From the NCBI RefSeq assembly GCF_014838715.1, contig NZ_CP061947.1, positions 5,756,001 to 5,820,000 on the forward strand: a stretch of DNA of 64,000 nucleotides, read 5' to 3'. Below the pieces are notes generated by a model that searched no databases, had not been told where the DNA came from, and worked only from the letters and a program-made list of their open reading frames with translations. Below are positions 61,729 through 64,000 of this stretch, one piece after another; the stretch's first letter is position 1, and each line of letters opens with the position of its first letter. Both the position numbers and the translations under genes were made by a program. The DNA comes from Algoriphagus sp. Y33 (lineage in GTDB: Bacteria > Bacteroidota > Bacteroidia > Cytophagales > Cyclobacteriaceae).

Positions 61729-63723
61729 GTGGGTATGCAGACAGGAGAAAACGAACAGGCTTTAAGGAAGATCCTGGATATGACCAGGCTGATGGGGATA
61801 GTGGTATTGGCCTTACATTTCTATTATTATTGCTATGCCGCATTTGCGGAATGGGGATTGGTTTCCGGTTTTTCAGACGGAATATTGGGCAATATTTCAG
61901 GTACGGGGTTGTACCAAAATTTCCATACCTCCAAGTTGATCGCACTGGGTATGCTGGCCATTTCCCTGTTGGGTGCCAGGGGCAGGAAGGATGATAAACT
62001 GGGTTATAAGACAGCCTTTGCCTATGCCATTACAGGCTTGTTATTATACTTCTTTAGCTACTTCTGCCTGTCCTTAGAAGCGGAGAGGAAGCTGGTGGCA
62101 TTGGCCTATATGTCGGTTACTTCCATTGGTTTTTTGTTAGTGCTTTCAGGCGGTACTTTACTTTCGCGCATCATCAAAAACAACCTTGGGGCAGGCGATA
62201 TCTTCAATAAAGACAATGAAACATTCCCCCAGGAGGAACGGCACCTGGAGAATGAATATTCTATCAACCTTCCTGCCCGGTATAACCTGAAAGGGAAGCT
62301 TAGAAAGAGCTGGATCAATATTATTAATCCCTTCCGGGCACTGATGGTACTGGGCACACCAGGGGCGGGAAAAAGCTATTTCGTCATCCGGCATATTATC
62401 ACACAGCACATCCGCAAGGGCTTTTCCATGTTTGTGTATGATTTCAAATTCGATGATTTGTCGGTCATCGTATACAATACCTGGATACAGAATAAGCACC
62501 GTTACCAAGTTGTACCGGAGTTCTATGTTATCAATTTTGACGACCTGACCAGGAGCCACCGGTGTAACCCTTTAGCGCCTTCGTCCATGACGGATATTAC
62601 CGATGCGGCGGAATCAGCACGCACTATCCTGATGGGTTTGAACCGGGAATGGATAAAGCGGCAGGGGGATTTTTTTGTGGAATCGCCCATCAATTTCCTG
62701 ACGGCGATTATCTGGTTTTTGCGTAAGTATAAAGATGGGGAGTACTGCACCCTACCCCATGTCATTGAGCTGATGCAGGCTGATTATGACAGCCTGTTTA
62801 CGATTTTAAGGCTGGAAAAAGAGATTGATGTTTTGATCAATCCATTTGTCAATGCTTACCTCAATGATGTCATGGAGCAGTTGGAAGGGCAGATAGCTTC
62901 AGCCAAAATATCCATGGCCAGGCTGTCTTCCCCGCAGTTGTATTATGTGCTTTCCGGTAATGATTTCACACTGGATATTAATAATCCAGATGAACCCAAA
63001 CTGGTATGTATGGGCAATAACCCACAAAAAATACAGATATACGGAGCGGTACTTTCACTCTATGTCAACCGTCTGGTAAAGCTGGTCAACCAGAAAGGAA
63101 AGCTGAAAAGCAGTTTGATTTTTGATGAATTCCCCACCATATACCTGAATGGTATAGACAGCCTGATTGCTACAGCCAGGAGCAATAAAGTAGCGACGAC
63201 ATTGGGTATCCAAGACCTGAGCCAGCTCAGAAAAGATTATGGAAGGGAGCAGGCGGATGTCATTATGGGTATAGTTGGTAACATCGTTTCAGGGCAGGTA
63301 ACCGGGGATACGGCAAGGCTTCTATCCGACAGGATAGGTAAAATCATGCAGGACAGGCAAAGCCTGTCTATCAACAGCGGGGACACTTCCATAAGTAAAT
63401 CCAGGCAGTTGGAATCCGCAGTACCCCCTTCTAAAATATCGGCATTGTCATCCGGTGAGTTTGTCGGAATGGTAGCGGATAATCCTGATTGTAAGATAGA
63501 TCTGAAAGCGTTTCATTGTGAAATTATCAATGACCATGAGGCCCTGAAATCAGAACAGGACAGGTACCAATCCATACCCGTGATCAGGAAGATTGACCAG
63601 TCCATGGTTAATAGAAATTACATGCAGGTACGCCAGGATATACAGGAAATATTACGTTCTGAGTATGAACGTATGGCTGATGACCCTGAACTGAAATACC
63701 TGATATTGAAGAAACAAAAATAA
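61729..63723 (+). CDS. mobC: MobC/TraG-type coupling protein (VirD4-like)
   Basis: This 664-residue inner-membrane ATPase links the relaxosome to the transfer channel. Four hydrophobic segments lie in the first 150 residues (MGIVVLALHFYYYCYAAFAEW, ALGMLAISLLGA, AFAYAITGLLLYFFSYFCLSL, ALAYMSVTSIGFLLVLSGG). A Walker A motif, LGTPGAGKSYFVIRHII, lies near 208, and a Walker B-like LIFDEFPTIY near 463. ATTLGIQDLSQLRKDYG and a C-terminal ALSSGEFVGMV are T4CP-typical. It follows mobB by 19 bases and ends at a terminator. Confidence 0.92.
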   Translation: MGMQTGENEQALRKILDMTRLMGIVVLALHFYYYCYAAFAEWGLVSGFSDGILGNISGTGLYQNFHTSKLIALGMLAISLLGARGRKDDKLGYKTAFAYAITGLLLYFFSYFCLSLEAERKLVALAYMSVTSIGFLLVLSGGTLLSRIIKNNLGAGDIFNKDNETFPQEERHLENEYSINLPARYNLKGKLRKSWINIINPFRALMVLGTPGAGKSYFVIRHIITQHIRKGFSMFVYDFKFDDLSVIVYNTWIQNKHRYQVVPEFYVINFDDLTRSHRCNPLAPSSMTDITDAAESARTILMGLNREWIKRQGDFFVESPINFLTAIIWFLRKYKDGEYCTLPHVIELMQADYDSLFTILRLEKEIDVLINPFVNAYLNDVMEQLEGQIASAKISMARLSSPQLYYVLSGNDFTLDINNPDEPKLVCMGNNPQKIQIYGAVLSLYVNRLVKLVNQKGKLKSSLIFDEFPTIYLNGIDSLIATARSNKVATTLGIQDLSQLRKDYGREQADVIMGIVGNIVSGQVTGDTARLLSDRIGKIMQDRQSLSINSGDTSISKSRQLESAVPPSKISALSSGEFVGMVADNPDCKIDLKAFHCEIINDHEALKSEQDRYQSIPVIRKIDQSMVNRNYMQVRQDIQEILRSEYERMADDPELKYLILKKQK

Positions 63724-63725
63724 TA

Positions 63726-63751
63726 AAAGCCCGGCTGATTCGTCGGGCTTT
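63726..63751 (+). terminator. Rho-independent terminator after mobC
   Basis: 8-bp stem AAAGCCCG / CGGGCTTT (63726-63733 / 63744-63751) with a 10-nt loop, directly after the coupling-protein stop. It ends the mob operon. Confidence 0.7.
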
Positions 63752-63803
63752 ATAAATTGATTTTGATAGGGTGTTTGTGTATTGGACTCTAACGAATCGG
63801 TTA

Positions 63804-64000
63804 TTATTTTTTAAGAGACTTCAACTGATCTTCCAGCAATTTTATCTTGCTGCGCTCGGTTTCAAGCATACGCTCGTAAAGGTTTTTATTTTCTTCGAAC
63901 AGAGCTACCAATTTTTCAATCGGGTTGAAGTTGAGGGTACTATTGTTATTTATTGACCCTGCATTATCATAAAGCGTACTGGATATAATATTGATTATCG
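63804..64000 (-). CDS. C-terminal end of a likely helix-turn-helix regulator (partial, cut by window edge)
   Basis: The minus strand is open from the window edge to a TAA at 63804-63806 (a second TAA follows). About 65 residues are visible. They end with NFNPIEKLVALFEENKNLYE, RMLETERSKIKLLEDQ and LKSLKK, a coiled segment typical of the C-terminal tail of XRE-type transcriptional regulators in Bacteroidota. The DNA-binding part would lie beyond the window. It is convergent with the mob operon. Confidence 0.65.
   Translation of the reverse strand, partial: IINIISSTLYDNAGSINNNSTLNFNPIEKLVALFEENKNLYERMLETERSKIKLLEDQLKSLKK

Overview
The window is from a Bacteroidota genome. Diagnostic signs are a SusC/SusD pair with an ECF sigma factor and a FecR anti-sigma factor, two RteC-family regulators, a LytTR regulator, and a conjugative-element backbone of the kind seen in Bacteroidota (SSB, DUF932, a PRTRC cassette, and a MobA/MobB/MobC set). 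Most or all of it reads as an integrative and conjugative element, or a chromosomal island fused to one, with a large accessory load. No rRNA or tRNA gene was recognised.

Layout. (1) 1-3.7 kb: the end of a permease, then a PepSY, DUF2911 and CopB copper-export operon. (2) 3.7-7.2 kb: two convergent rteC-like genes around an unrecognised HEXXH protein and a YciI-like protein. (3) 7.4-13.3 kb: a LuxR-type response regulator, lipoprotein, membrane protein, histidine kinase, AraC regulator, MauE-like membrane protein, small Cys-containing exported peptide (DUF6520-like) and membrane-anchored protein. A 52-bp near-perfect palindrome lies just before the response regulator. (4) 13.3-22.8 kb, minus strand: trypsin-like protease, SusD, SusC, FecR and ECF sigma. 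A Shedu (DUF4263) anti-phage nuclease gene sits in opposite orientation exactly between sigma and anti-sigma. (5) 22.9-25.1 kb: a LytTR regulator and two poorly known genes.

(6) 25.2-46.1 kb is a defence island on the minus strand: an AlbA_2/Schlafen-like protein, a SIR2-like (DUF4917-like) protein, an AbiE-type toxin-antitoxin pair, then a 16-kb operon. That operon holds a winged-helix protein, an N6-adenine methyltransferase, a type I specificity subunit, a 1381-residue NERD/double-kinase/P-loop protein, a 520-residue protein, an 1812-residue HerA-like ATPase, a PP2C phosphatase and a small protein. It resembles the methylation-associated defence system (MADS), but no MAD3 or MAD4 equivalent is seen and a PP2C phosphatase has been added. 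No restriction subunit (HsdR) and no PglZ are present.

(7) 46.6-52.4 kb, plus strand: ICE backbone genes (ssb, DUF932, PRTRC E, C, B and ThiF, and associated genes). (8) 52.4-56.6 kb: a Hachiman pair (hamA-hamB) between two 118-bp direct repeats. The repeats belong to a family of folded elements whose stems differ by compensatory changes. (9) 56.7-59.7 kb: an Abi_C/HEPN abortive-infection gene, a small ICE gene and a CoiA-like nuclease-domain gene. (10) 59.9-63.7 kb: a candidate oriT and the mobilisation genes mobA, mobB and mobC. The window ends inside a minus-strand gene.

Overall, the right-hand genes would nick and mobilise the element and the RteC proteins probably control it. The cargo is copper resistance, a sensory/exported-peptide locus, a nutrient-uptake (SusCD) locus, and at least six defence modules: Shedu, AlbA_2/SIR2-like, AbiE, MADS-like, Hachiman and Abi_C. 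Family assignments were made by reading the protein sequences, without any database search.
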